Assembly (NCBI GenBank): GCA_963663005.2
Contig: CAXXHH010000015.1
Span: 124,001-188,000 of the forward strand
Source: CAINVV01 sp963663005
Lineage (GTDB): Bacteria; Bacteroidota; Bacteroidia; Bacteroidales; Prolixibacteraceae
Reading direction: 5' to 3'
DNA length: 64,000 bases
Shown: one piece after another, positions 9,284 through 17,706 of the stretch
Position numbering within the stretch: position 1 is the first letter of the stretch
How the letters are laid out: every line of letters begins with the position of its first letter
Program-made: the position numbers and the translations under genes
The notes under the pieces: model-generated
Seen by the model: only the letters and a program-made list of their open reading frames with translations
Told to the model about the DNA's origin: nothing
Databases searched by the model: none

Positions 9284-9504
9284 GGGTTACACTTTCCCTC
9301 AAATTTATCAGAACTGTGTTGAATACTTCTTGAAAGTGTTTTACGCAGTTTTTTTAATATGAGAAGTTTCCGCTATTCTGTTACTCCCACAATTCTTTCA
9401 ACAACTTTAACAGATTTATATTCTTATCCATAGTCTATTTTTTTATTTGTCTGATTATGGTTAAAGACATTACAGAACTTTCTGAGAAATTTTTTAAATT
9501 TTAT
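9284..9504. other. AT-rich spacer without a recognised gene
   Basis: Between the GG peptide and the NADAR-like remnant I see only short ORFs below 25 codons and no hairpin with a T tract that clearly serves as terminator. Confidence 0.4.
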
Positions 9505-9780
9505 TGTTGAATTCTGTTAAGCATTAAATTAATCATTGCAAAATGGATCATTGTCTCGCCTGTATCTGTTAGATATTCCAAGTCTTTACTAAGACTTCAA
9601 TAATTTTCAGACATCAAAAAGTTTTGCGCAAGTTTTAATTGAAGACACCACCACATTATTTCAATTTTCACATCATCCCACTCAAGACTGGATTCATTAA
9701 TAAACGGACGACTTACCCATTTGGCAACTAAAGGGCTCTTTTCATTATCAATTTTCTACTGTAAATACGGCATATACTTA
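9505..9780 (-). pseudogene. Decayed NADAR-family gene fragment
   Basis: Minus-strand translation from about 9775 gives KYMPYLQ, a stop, KIDNEKSPLVAKWVSRPF, then EWDDVKIEIMWWCLQLKLAQN, another stop, and a Thr-Gly-rich end. The segment W-D-D-V-K-I-E-I-M..W-C-L..K-L-A-Q-N with the preceding S-R-P-F matches my memory of NADAR/YbiA-type proteins (W.DVRV.VMRWCLRVKLAQN). In-frame stops and missing ends show decay. NADAR enzymes act on ADP-ribose-type or riboflavin-intermediate N-glycosidic bonds and some counter ADP-ribosylating toxins. Confidence 0.5.
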
Positions 9781-9841
9781 CAAGATAAATAATCATCATC
9801 AAAATATAATTAATTTCAGAAAACCTAAAGCTTAGAGATTT

Positions 9842-10519
9842 CTACTTTTCTCTCAATTCATCTAATGACTGGATTAATTGTTCTTGATATTTTCCAAATA
9901 ATGAGTTAAACCCCTTTTGAAGTACAAAAAATATTGATGCGATTAACAAACAACATATTAGTAGTAGCGATCCAGCAATGATTACAATCGACAATTTTGT
10001 AGGCATTTGATGAGATGAAATGGATTTAAAACGATTATACGCTTCTGACAAAAACGCCAGTCCAATTCCAAAATCTAATACAATTACTGCCACGTAAAAT
10101 TCTTTTCTGAATGTATTCAGCAGTTTTAGCACTTTTTTTAGAGCTCCTTGCAAATCCTCATTGGCGAGTGAATTAACTTTTAGATTATGATATTTTACAA
10201 TAAAATGTAAAATTGAAACCATCAATATCAAATTCACACACCACTCCATCAAGTTTATCCATTTGGGAACTTCAAATGATTCAATTAAATTATCTGAAAA
10301 TAAAAGTTCGGTAGGTAATAATAAGTCTGCTAGAGTAATCAGAAAAAAAGCAACAAGGAAACAGATACCAATCTTAACACTTCTATCAAGACGGGATAAT
10401 ATACTTTTACTGCGACATTGAAGCAAGTAACTAATATTGGAGGCTTCTAACTCTGATTTACTGTCTTTAACTGACTCGGAATATTGCCATATTTTCTTCA
10501 ATTCATTTAATTCCATCAT
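9842..10519 (-). CDS. Predicted membrane protein, function unknown
   Basis: The start at 10519 (MMELNELKKIWQ) is preferred over 10591 because the ELKKIW opening is the usual N-terminus of small Bacteroidota membrane proteins of this kind. The 225-aa product has four hydrophobic segments: about ICFLVAFFLITLADLLL, VNLILMVSILHFIV, FYVAVIVLDFGIGLAFL and IVIIAGSLLLICCLLIAS. The two ends are charged. It is convergent with the GG peptide locus and divergent from HTH copy 2. It could be an immunity protein or an anti-sigma-type membrane protein; no motif decides this. Confidence 0.65.
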   Translation of the reverse strand: MMELNELKKIWQYSESVKDSKSELEASNISYLLQCRSKSILSRLDRSVKIGICFLVAFFLITLADLLLPTELLFSDNLIESFEVPKWINLMEWCVNLILMVSILHFIVKYHNLKVNSLANEDLQGALKKVLKLLNTFRKEFYVAVIVLDFGIGLAFLSEAYNRFKSISSHQMPTKLSIVIIAGSLLLICCLLIASIFFVLQKGFNSLFGKYQEQLIQSLDELREK

Positions 10520-10805
10520 ACTACTCTCATTACTTATGAGGAAAAATCGGGTTAATAGATCATTCTTCACCTCAATATTAATTAGTCTCAATGACCTATT
10601 AAGAATTACAATTATGAATCAATTTTCGTTTCCACAATACTACTGGATTAATTTGCATCACACAGTATGTCCTAAAAAAGAAATCTCCTCAGTTTGCTTT
10701 TGAGACGGCCTCTTCGTACTGATTTTATTCAACTTTCTTGTTAATCATCTTTTGTCCTGTTACAACAAGTTATATAAATCGCAAGATAAGTTAAGGTTAT
10801 TGGCA

Positions 10806-10840
10806 GTTCTACTGGTTCATAGTTTCGTTGCCCATCTGCA
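10806..10840. other. Internal junction A|B carrying the left-end half-site, copy 2
   Basis: At 10818-10820 stands CAT followed by AGTTTCGTTGCCCATCT, identical to the island's left end at 4724. The bases to its left, ACTGGTT, resemble the ones left of the third copy (ACTGACT) and less clearly the right end of the island (ACAACTT). This fits a point where the right end of one module meets the left end of the next. Confidence 0.7.
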
Positions 10841-11256
10841 ATATCATACTGAAGTCCATAAAGCCAGAAAGAAAGCCATATCCGAAAGAACTTTTAACTT
10901 ACGGAGACCACCTAAGGAAGAAACGCCTTGATTTAAAATTAAGTCAGCCCCGAGTTGCCAAAATGCTTAACGTTACTTCTGATACAATTACAAACTGGGA
11001 ATTAAACCGCAACGAACCCAATCTGAACCAAATCCCTAAAATCATTTCGTTTCTTGAATATACCCCGACCATCAATGAGAACCCGATCAAAAAATACAGA
11101 ATTGAAAAAGGAATGTCTCAGAAAGAACTTGCAATAATCCTAAAAATTGATCCAACAACGCTTTCAAGGATTGAGAGAGCAATAGGAAGTAGAATTAGTA
11201 ATAATATAAAAGTGAGATTAAATGAATTATTAGAATTAACCTATCCGCCCTGTTGA
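10828..11256 (+). CDS. HTH protein at a module terminus, copy 2 (module B)
   Basis: The 142-aa frame again starts with TTG and reads P-I-C-N-I then IKPERKPYPKEL, and has the two HTH segments GDHLRKKRLDLKLSQ and KGMSQKELAIILKIDPTTL. It is close to copy 1 in protein (only scattered substitutions in the first 100 residues), while the DNA differs at many third positions, so the copies are old. The 22 bases around the crossover and start are identical in all copies, which implies separate selection on the DNA site. The C-terminus (SNNIKVRLNELLELTYPPC) differs from copy 1. Confidence 0.7.
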   Translation: MPICNIILKSIKPERKPYPKELLTYGDHLRKKRLDLKLSQPRVAKMLNVTSDTITNWELNRNEPNLNQIPKIISFLEYTPTINENPIKKYRIEKGMSQKELAIILKIDPTTLSRIERAIGSRISNNIKVRLNELLELTYPPC

Positions 11257-11502
11257 ACAACTTTGTTTGCTATCAACTCATAATATTCAAGTTTTTATTT
11301 AATTTTGAACATATTTTAAATATTATCGATATATCGTTGTAATTATCTGATATTTATAAACTAGAATATTTTAATTAAAAAATCAAAAACGGCAAAGTAC
11401 TAATAACTTTCCGCAATATTCTAGTTATTGGCAAGTGTAGGTGAGTCCACTTATAGCATCGTTTTGTCTTTTGTAGTAAATTCTAAAAAACAAATATAAA
11501 AT

Positions 11503-14500
11503 ATGAGTGACGGTATATTTTCACAATTTGAGAGAGATGAATTAAATAAGATTACTGCAAAATCTATTTTGGAGAAATTGATGAATATTCGACAAAGTAT
11601 CAATGTAGAATTTACGGCTCGTAGACTAGTTTGGGAATTAATGCAGAATGCAAAAGACAATGCAAACTTATGTAATGAACTTGATACAAAAGTCGATGTG
11701 ACAATAAATTTAGAAGCGGATAAGTTCATCTTCACTCACAATAATGGATTTTTTACAAATGAACATATTAGAGGTTTAATCAGAAAATACTCATCTAATG
11801 ACAAAGATCGAGATACTCTACAAAATAGTGTCGTATATAAAACTACTGGCAGATTTGGTACTGGATTTATGACAACTCATTTATTATCTGAGATTGTACA
11901 AGTTAAAAGTCTTTATAAAAATGATCAAGGAACCTTTAATAAGTTTGATTTTTGGATTGATCGAAGTGGAATAAATGAGAAAGGAATAATTCAGGGAATA
12001 AATAATTCATTTGATGAAGCAGCAGAAAGTATAAAAAAGTCGGAAAGTCTTTCTGTTGATAAACAAGATTTCCAAACAACCTTTACATATCCATTAGATG
12101 ATAAGAAAAGTATACTTGCTTTAACATCCCTCACAGAAGTTGAAACAGGTATTGCTTACACATTAATCAATGTTACTGGAATAAATGTGGTTAATATCAA
12201 AACGCATAATTCAAATACATCTTACACAATTGGATTAATAAACACTATAATCTATGACAATCACAATTTCAATTTTTACAATTTGTATGTCAATGAAGCA
12301 AAGAGTGATTATTATTTTATTGGAATTGAAAGAAATGAAACCCGAATTGTAATTCCAATATCAATTGTTGAAGATAATTATTATGCACTCCCACTTGATT
12401 TCTCTATTCCTCGATTACATTTAGATTTTCCACTTATTGGTACTGAAGACTTGAATCTACCATTTATTATTAATAATCCATTATTTGAACCTACTGAACC
12501 AAGAGATGGAGTCAGTATTATGGGGAATGAGAATAATATATCTAAAATTAATTGTGACATATTAATAGAAGCTTCTGAATTATACAAAATATTCTTAAAT
12601 TTTATAGATGGAAATAACAACTGGAAAAATCTTTATAACATAGCAAAGATTAAATCACCGGAGAAGAAATCTTGGATAGACCGAGAATGGTTTGATGACA
12701 ACATAGTCCTACCGATAAAAAATCAATTATTTTTTACTCAGTTAGTTGAAACCACCTTAGGAGTAAAAAGTGCAATTAAAGATTTTATTACAGATGAGGA
12801 TTTAATATATTTTCCATCATCAAATGACCCAATAGTTTTAAAAAAAATATGGGAATTATCTAATCAGTTATTTCCTCAGAAAACACCAGTTTTAGAGCAT
12901 ATTGAAGAATGGAATAACATAATATGGGAAGGCTGTTTCAGATTTACAATTGAGGAGCTATCTAAAGATATTCAAAGCAAAGGTAGTATACCAATGTTTG
13001 CTGAATCACTAAATACTGATGAAGTAAATGCCATTGATTTCTTAAATCAGTATTATCAATTACTGAATTTTGAAAAATCCCATATAAATGAAATAAATGC
13101 AGATCTATATAAGGTAATTCCAAATCAATTAGGCTCTTTTATAAAGAAATCAGATTTATTTATAGACAAAGATATTGACGATGAAATTAAAAATGTATGT
13201 TCAATTATTTCTATAGATCCAAGGGGATATTTAATCCATAAGAGTATTGGAACTGGCAATGCAATATTATATCCTAGTAAAAAGCAAGATGATATTATTA
13301 CGATAATTAACGAAGCAATAAAAACTGAAACAGGAGCAAAAATATCACTTGCTTGTGACTATTTAGTATCAATATTTCCAAACGAAAATATCCCTCTAAA
13401 AAGACAATCCATTTATAATTATTCTCAAACTGTATATCGAGATGATTTTAGTGTAAAAAGAAACATATTAAATTATGATGAAAAAATTTGGGAAGAATCG
13501 GATAAAAAATCCATGAGTTATATAACTACCAAAATTTCTGATTTTAAAACAGTAGAAAACGCTGCAATAGAATTATCATTTATTGATTCCAATTCATTTC
13601 TTAAGTGGTTGAATGAGTTTGTTTCTTTTTTAGTAAAAGAAAATTTTGAAGTTTTTCTAAATAAGAAATCACACCCTATTTTGCCCAATCAAAATGGAGA
13701 TTTTTGTATTAAAGATGATTTATTCCTGGATTCAGGTAATATTGGGAAAGTGCTAAAAGACATTTCTTTAGATTTTGGTTGTGATTTTAGAAAAGACCTT
13801 TTGGATACATCAATTTTTTTAGAACTACCAGAAAATCGGGTATATAATATAAAATCGGTTTCGGAAAAGATTTCTCCGATTATAAAACCGATGTTACGAG
13901 ATGTTGAAAAACTAAAAGAATTTGAGAAACCTCTTAATAAATTTTATATATGGATGAATGATAATAAGACTGATGCGTCTAATCATTTTAAAGATTTATA
14001 TACTAAACGGTTTTTATTTATTGGAGATGATGAAATCTCAGAAAACATTAAAAAAGCAGCAGAATTAGATAATTTAATGTCTGATTTTAGTATTGATAAT
14101 ATTCAAGATCTACGACAAAGGTTGTCTGAAGCTAATTCTGAAAAAGCTGAAAAGGAAAGTGAGAATAAAACACACATCACGCAAGAGATACTCACAAGCT
14201 TAGGCATAACAACTCAAATAGAACTTGATGAAGCATTTAAGAATCCGCAAATTGCTTCAATGTTTTATCATTCTTCAACTCATACTGTTGATATGTTTGA
14301 GTATGCGCAAAATTTAATAAGTAGAGCAAAAGAAAACATAATTGCACATTTACAGGCTCACCCTGATTATGATTGCCGAGATATAGAAGAGACTGCAACT
14401 ACAATATTTGTAGGAATAATTAAAAAAGGTGTACCAATACAAATTGTAACTCGTCCATCTGACAATGGTGAAGTTATAATCTATTATTCATCAGAAAAAG

Positions 14501-14625
14501 ACACGTTAGATTGTGAGGATTCAGAACTTTGGGTTGAAAATGGAATTGATCAGCCTCATATCCTGACTTTAGGTAGAGTTTTAAAAACAACAGGTATAAA
14601 TAGAATACCTATTAGAATTGATTAA
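11503..14625 (+). CDS. Large GHKL-type ATPase, putative defence protein
   Basis: The 1040-aa protein has an N-terminal HSP90/sacsin-like GHKL ATP-binding domain: ELMQNAKDNA (about 46-55, N box), FTHNNGFFT (about 77-85) and GRFGTGFMTTHLL (about 121-133). Beyond about residue 300 I recognise no named domain; there are long helical regions with many Lys/Glu residues. The last 90 residues (VGIIKKGVPIQIVTRPS and LTLGRVLKTTGINRIP) look like a conserved C-terminal domain of such ATPases, and are DUF3883-like at best. The next gene starts one base after its stop, so it forms a two-gene unit with the AlbA_2-HEPN protein. Proteins of this make-up are common in defence islands. The effector is more likely to be the partner. 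Confidence 0.75.
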   Translation: MSDGIFSQFERDELNKITAKSILEKLMNIRQSINVEFTARRLVWELMQNAKDNANLCNELDTKVDVTINLEADKFIFTHNNGFFTNEHIRGLIRKYSSNDKDRDTLQNSVVYKTTGRFGTGFMTTHLLSEIVQVKSLYKNDQGTFNKFDFWIDRSGINEKGIIQGINNSFDEAAESIKKSESLSVDKQDFQTTFTYPLDDKKSILALTSLTEVETGIAYTLINVTGINVVNIKTHNSNTSYTIGLINTIIYDNHNFNFYNLYVNEAKSDYYFIGIERNETRIVIPISIVEDNYYALPLDFSIPRLHLDFPLIGTEDLNLPFIINNPLFEPTEPRDGVSIMGNENNISKINCDILIEASELYKIFLNFIDGNNNWKNLYNIAKIKSPEKKSWIDREWFDDNIVLPIKNQLFFTQLVETTLGVKSAIKDFITDEDLIYFPSSNDPIVLKKIWELSNQLFPQKTPVLEHIEEWNNIIWEGCFRFTIEELSKDIQSKGSIPMFAESLNTDEVNAIDFLNQYYQLLNFEKSHINEINADLYKVIPNQLGSFIKKSDLFIDKDIDDEIKNVCSIISIDPRGYLIHKSIGTGNAILYPSKKQDDIITIINEAIKTETGAKISLACDYLVSIFPNENIPLKRQSIYNYSQTVYRDDFSVKRNILNYDEKIWEESDKKSMSYITTKISDFKTVENAAIELSFIDSNSFLKWLNEFVSFLVKENFEVFLNKKSHPILPNQNGDFCIKDDLFLDSGNIGKVLKDISLDFGCDFRKDLLDTSIFLELPENRVYNIKSVSEKISPIIKPMLRDVEKLKEFEKPLNKFYIWMNDNKTDASNHFKDLYTKRFLFIGDDEISENIKKAAELDNLMSDFSIDNIQDLRQRLSEANSEKAEKESENKTHITQEILTSLGITTQIELDEAFKNPQIASMFYHSSTHTVDMFEYAQNLISRAKENIIAHLQAHPDYDCRDIEETATTIFVGIIKKGVPIQIVTRPSDNGEVIIYYSSEKDTLDCEDSELWVENGIDQPHILTLGRVLKTTGINRIPIRID

Positions 14626-14626
14626 C

Positions 14627-15700
14627 ATGACATTACAGGAACAAATTGAACCAATTATTGGACAACCAGAAAGTGATAAACTAGAATATAAAGCAGTATT
14701 ACCACCTTCAAAAGCAATTGCACAACTTATTTGTTCTTTTGCAAATAACGATGGAGGTATATTAGTTTTAGGGGTTTCTGAGATTGGAGGTTTTAGGGTA
14801 ACTGGCTTAAGTGAAGATTTTAGAGCAACATCAATTACACATAAAGCTATAGACCTTTTAATACCAAAGCCATCTATTGACTATGGATATATTGAGAAAA
14901 ATGGGAAAAAACTTTTTGTAATTAGAGTTGATAAATCTCAAGATGTAGTTTCTGTTGAAGGTAATATTTATAAGAGAGAAAATACAAGAACTGTTTTAAG
15001 TAATCCGGCAGTAAATATATTCAAATCAGGTGGTTATGAAAGAATCAAAACTCTTAGCTCAACACTAAATACTCTATGCAATTCAAGTACTAATTCTAAA
15101 ATAAGAATAATTGAGCATTATAGAAGCATCTTGAAGATTTTTGATGATTCTAAAGAATTACTATACCCAGAAATGCCTCAAAAAATTACGACCATAAATG
15201 AAGGTAGAGTATTAACGCGAATTTTATTTTCTTCAATTGTAGACAATTTCGAAACTTATCTCTCTGATATTTTATTTGAAATCTATTTGGCTAAACCAGA
15301 CACATTAAAGTCTGAGCAGTTGGTGAAAGTTGAAGATGTTTTAAATTGTTCTGACTTACAAGAGTTTATTAGCTATTGGGCAAAACAAAAGATAGGTAAA
15401 TTGCAAAAAGGGAGCGTTAAAGGTTTTGTTAAAGAAAATAAACAAATCAGAGACCTGAATGTAATTGCAGATGCAGAGCAAGAAGAAATTGAGAGAATAT
15501 TACAAATAAGGCATTTATATTCTCACAGAAATGGAATCGTTGATGAGAAATTTTTAAAATATTTCTCAACTGGTTTTTCTATTGGTACTGAACATCAAAT
15601 GACTATTGATGATATTCTTGACAAAATAGAATACTTATCTAATATTGTTGATTTGATAGACAAACAATCAATCATAAAATACAACCTTTCATCAATTTAA
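14627..15700 (+). CDS. AlbA_2 (Schlafen-like) domain protein with C-terminal HEPN-like domain
   Basis: ATG at 14627 is chosen because the stop of the ATPase gene is at 14623-14625; the open frame from TTG 14618 would overlap it. Residues 10-115 form an AlbA_2/divergent AAA-4 domain with ESDKLEYK, LICSFANNDGGILVLGV and IYKREN. The C-terminal half is helical and contains IRHLYSHRNGIVD (about 300-312), which fits the R-x4-6-H motif of HEPN-type RNases of the RiboL-PSP class. I infer a nuclease-like effector controlled by the adjacent GHKL ATPase. The pair fills most of module B. Confidence 0.75.
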   Translation: MTLQEQIEPIIGQPESDKLEYKAVLPPSKAIAQLICSFANNDGGILVLGVSEIGGFRVTGLSEDFRATSITHKAIDLLIPKPSIDYGYIEKNGKKLFVIRVDKSQDVVSVEGNIYKRENTRTVLSNPAVNIFKSGGYERIKTLSSTLNTLCNSSTNSKIRIIEHYRSILKIFDDSKELLYPEMPQKITTINEGRVLTRILFSSIVDNFETYLSDILFEIYLAKPDTLKSEQLVKVEDVLNCSDLQEFISYWAKQKIGKLQKGSVKGFVKENKQIRDLNVIADAEQEEIERILQIRHLYSHRNGIVDEKFLKYFSTGFSIGTEHQMTIDDILDKIEYLSNIVDLIDKQSIIKYNLSSI

Positions 15701-15829
15701 CAAACCTTATCTTTTAAACATTGTCTTTTAATTGAGTAAAATGAAATCAAATATAAAAGAAAACCAAACACTTAGCCCATAACAGCAAAATATTCACAAG
15801 TCGGGTTTCTGTGCTTCGTTGCCTGGAAA
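15701..15829. other. Spacer after the AlbA gene
   Basis: AT-rich DNA with no gene. A stretch at 15795-15815 (GTGCTTCGTTGCCTGG) faintly resembles the left-end half-site but has several mismatches and no HTH ORF after it. Confidence 0.3.
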
Positions 15830-16085
15830 TTAGTAATTTTAAAAGCAGTACTTCGTAGGAGGATTATCAGGAAACTCCCGCCCTGCTTGTATAAGCAAGT
15901 AGTAATAAAAATGGTTCAATAATATAGAGCTTTTGAGTTATCCTTACATGAGTTTGCCCGAAAATCAATTTCCGACTGGAAAGTAAAATACTTACCAGAG
16001 TGCAAACGATGTTATATGAAAAATGACTGTTATGGACTATTCTCAACTTTAAAAAAGGCATTTAAAATAACTCCAATGTTAAGGA
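15830..16085 (+). pseudogene. Decayed C-terminal fragment of a His-Xaa-Ser-type radical SAM maturase
   Basis: The plus strand reads LHEFARKSISDWK at about 15944-15982, then VKYLPECKRCYMKNDCYGLF. The order F-A-R-K-S-I-S-D-W-K then P-E-C..C....C-G-L-F fits the end of HxsC-like radical SAM maturases, with the C-terminal cysteine cluster. Upstream in the same frame there is a stop (M-V-Q-stop) and then no full radical SAM domain, so only a remnant is left. It sits just before the junction at 16127, as the last cargo of module B. The family call rests on memory of the motif alone. Confidence 0.45.
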
Positions 16086-16114
16086 ATTCTCAGGACAAGC
16101 TTATGTAAATGACT

Positions 16115-16149
16115 GTTTTACTGACTCATAGTTTCGTTGCCCATCTGCT
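16115..16149. other. Internal junction B|C carrying the left-end half-site, copy 3
   Basis: CAT at 16127-16129 is followed by AGTTTCGTTGCCCATCT, the third copy in the window. The left flank TTTTACTGACT resembles that of the second copy (TTCTACTGGTT). The element on the right is the one that ends with the recombinase gene at 63308. Confidence 0.7.
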
Positions 16150-16490
16150 ATGTGGTACTGAAAGGCATAAAACCTGAAAGAAAGCTATACCCCAAAGAAC
16201 TTAAAACCTATGGAGACCACTTGAGGAAGAAACGCCTAGACCTTAACCTCAGTCAACCTCAAGTTGCCAAAATAATCAAAGTTACTACTGATTCAATTAC
16301 TAATTGGGAATTAAATCGTAACGAACCTAGCCTGAAGCAGGTTCCCAATATCATTTCATTCCTTGAATATACTCCACAATCAATGAGAACCGATAAAACA
16401 ATAAACACAGACTTGAAAAATGCTTGTCTCAGAATGGATATCATAAATTTCTTTCCGTGGATCCTACAACTCTATAGGGAGTTGAACTAG
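16137..16490 (+). pseudogene. HTH protein at a module terminus, copy 3, C-terminus frameshifted
   Basis: The first 80 residues match copies 1 and 2 (IKPERKLYPKEL, GDHLRKKRLDLNLSQPQ, NWELNRNEPSLKQ). After FLEYTP small indels throw the frame off: the DNA still resembles the second HTH (AATGAGAACC, ACAGACTTGAAAAA, TGTCTCAGAA) but the reading changes to unrelated residues ending ILQLYRELN. The first HTH may still fold. That this copy has decayed while its 22-bp start stays identical suggests that the site matters more than the protein. The start is TTG, with TGA six bases upstream of the ATA-GTT codons. Confidence 0.65.
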
Positions 16491-16641
16491 GTAAGAGTAA
16501 AAGAATGAACGAGAGAATTATATAAATAATTGAGTTCTGATTTGAAATTTTAGTTTGTTATATTGAAATTTTCAATCTCGTTGTTTATGAACAGGAGGTC
16601 ATTCGAAAGGCGCGGATGTTTTGAACGCATTTTAAAAAAAA

Positions 16642-17706
16642 TTACAATTCTTCTTTAAAAAATAGTTGATAATAATACATTCCAGTGGCTTCATCATAAC
16701 CTCGTTTTATGAATTGATTGTTGCTATGGATGTAAATGTGGAAGTTCTTATCAAGTTTAATTACACCTTTAAAGTTACGGGTCTGCTTTTTTACAGCAGA
16801 AGAAGATATTGAAAATTCATCTGAAATTTCGATTTCGTGATTTTCCTGATAAGATTTTTTAAAAAGCTTGAAACTCTCAATAATTTCGGGTTGAGAGATC
16901 ACTTCCTTTGTGAAAGTGCTTATATTGAATTTTTGGTTCTCTTTAAAATATTGAATTGACCGATTAAGAAATTCTACCTGCTCATCCTTCGCAACCCCAA
17001 ATTCATTCGGTAAATGTTTTGCCACATAGTTTTTACATATGGCCATCAGGTTTTGAGTATGATAATACTCGTCTTTTCGAGGAATAACATGCAAAAAATT
17101 ATCGATCCAATATTTTGCCTCATGTCCCTTATTGGTATTATCAATCACGGAGACAGCATACCCAGCTTCTTTTTCAATATTATAAATTAGGCATCCTTTG
17201 TCCAATTTGTTAATATTTGTTCCTTGTTCGCTGTCTATTTGGAAAGCTCCATTATTTGAATGCACCTCTAAAAATGTATCTTTATTCTCAGACTTAAATA
17301 TTCCTACAATATGAATATTATTGTTACCAACTTCACAGTTACTAAAATAAACTACATAGAACTCACCAACCTTAATATTCGGGTGTTCGGATAATTCATA
17401 TAAATATTTGGCAAGTAGTATCGATTGCTCATGTAAACTTTCAGGGTCTTCGAATATTTTAGTGACATAGCTATATACTTCATTCATTTCAACATCAGAA
17501 TTATGGGTGAAGCTGTATAATTCTTCATTCTCAAAGGTTGGAATGAAATATTTCAACAATACAGAAGAAATGTCATCAGTAAGCTCAATAATTGATTTAG
17601 AAAGAATAGTTCCATCATCATTAGTTTTGTTTCCCACCCAGTGGACAGCCAATGATTCAATTCGAATGTCATAATTATTTATTATCATATCATTTAAATA
17701 TTTCAT
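16642..17706 (-). CDS. NA37/NdpA-like nucleoid-associated protein
   Basis: The 354-aa product fits the nucleoid-associated NdpA/YejK (NA37) family: GEFYVVYFSNCEV in the first half, DKGCLIYNIEKEAGYAVSV and AKYWIDNFLHVIPRKDEYYHT in the middle, and the C-terminal IKLDKNFHIYIHSN and YDEATGMYYYQLFFKEE. Family members bind nucleic acid or nucleoid in bacteria. Its start overlaps the end of the membrane-protein gene by 17 bp, so it is the last gene of a tight three-gene operon with a more diverged NA37-like protein at the front. Role in phage defence is inference from the island context. Confidence 0.75.
   Translation of the reverse strand: MKYLNDMIINNYDIRIESLAVHWVGNKTNDDGTILSKSIIELTDDISSVLLKYFIPTFENEELYSFTHNSDVEMNEVYSYVTKIFEDPESLHEQSILLAKYLYELSEHPNIKVGEFYVVYFSNCEVGNNNIHIVGIFKSENKDTFLEVHSNNGAFQIDSEQGTNINKLDKGCLIYNIEKEAGYAVSVIDNTNKGHEAKYWIDNFLHVIPRKDEYYHTQNLMAICKNYVAKHLPNEFGVAKDEQVEFLNRSIQYFKENQKFNISTFTKEVISQPEIIESFKLFKKSYQENHEIEISDEFSISSSAVKKQTRNFKGVIKLDKNFHIYIHSNNQFIKRGYDEATGMYYYQLFFKEEL

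Noticed and set aside
9511..9600. Similarity of the end of the NADAR-like remnant to an IS5-family transposase C-terminus
   Set aside because: The segment just upstream (W-D-D-V-K-I-E-I-M..K-L-A-Q-N) does not fit IS5 transposases and fits NADAR proteins better.
15790..15815. Weak match to the left-end half-site (GTGCTTCGTTGCCTGG)
   Set aside because: Several mismatches, no CAT-AGTTTCG and no HTH ORF follows, so I do not count a fourth copy.
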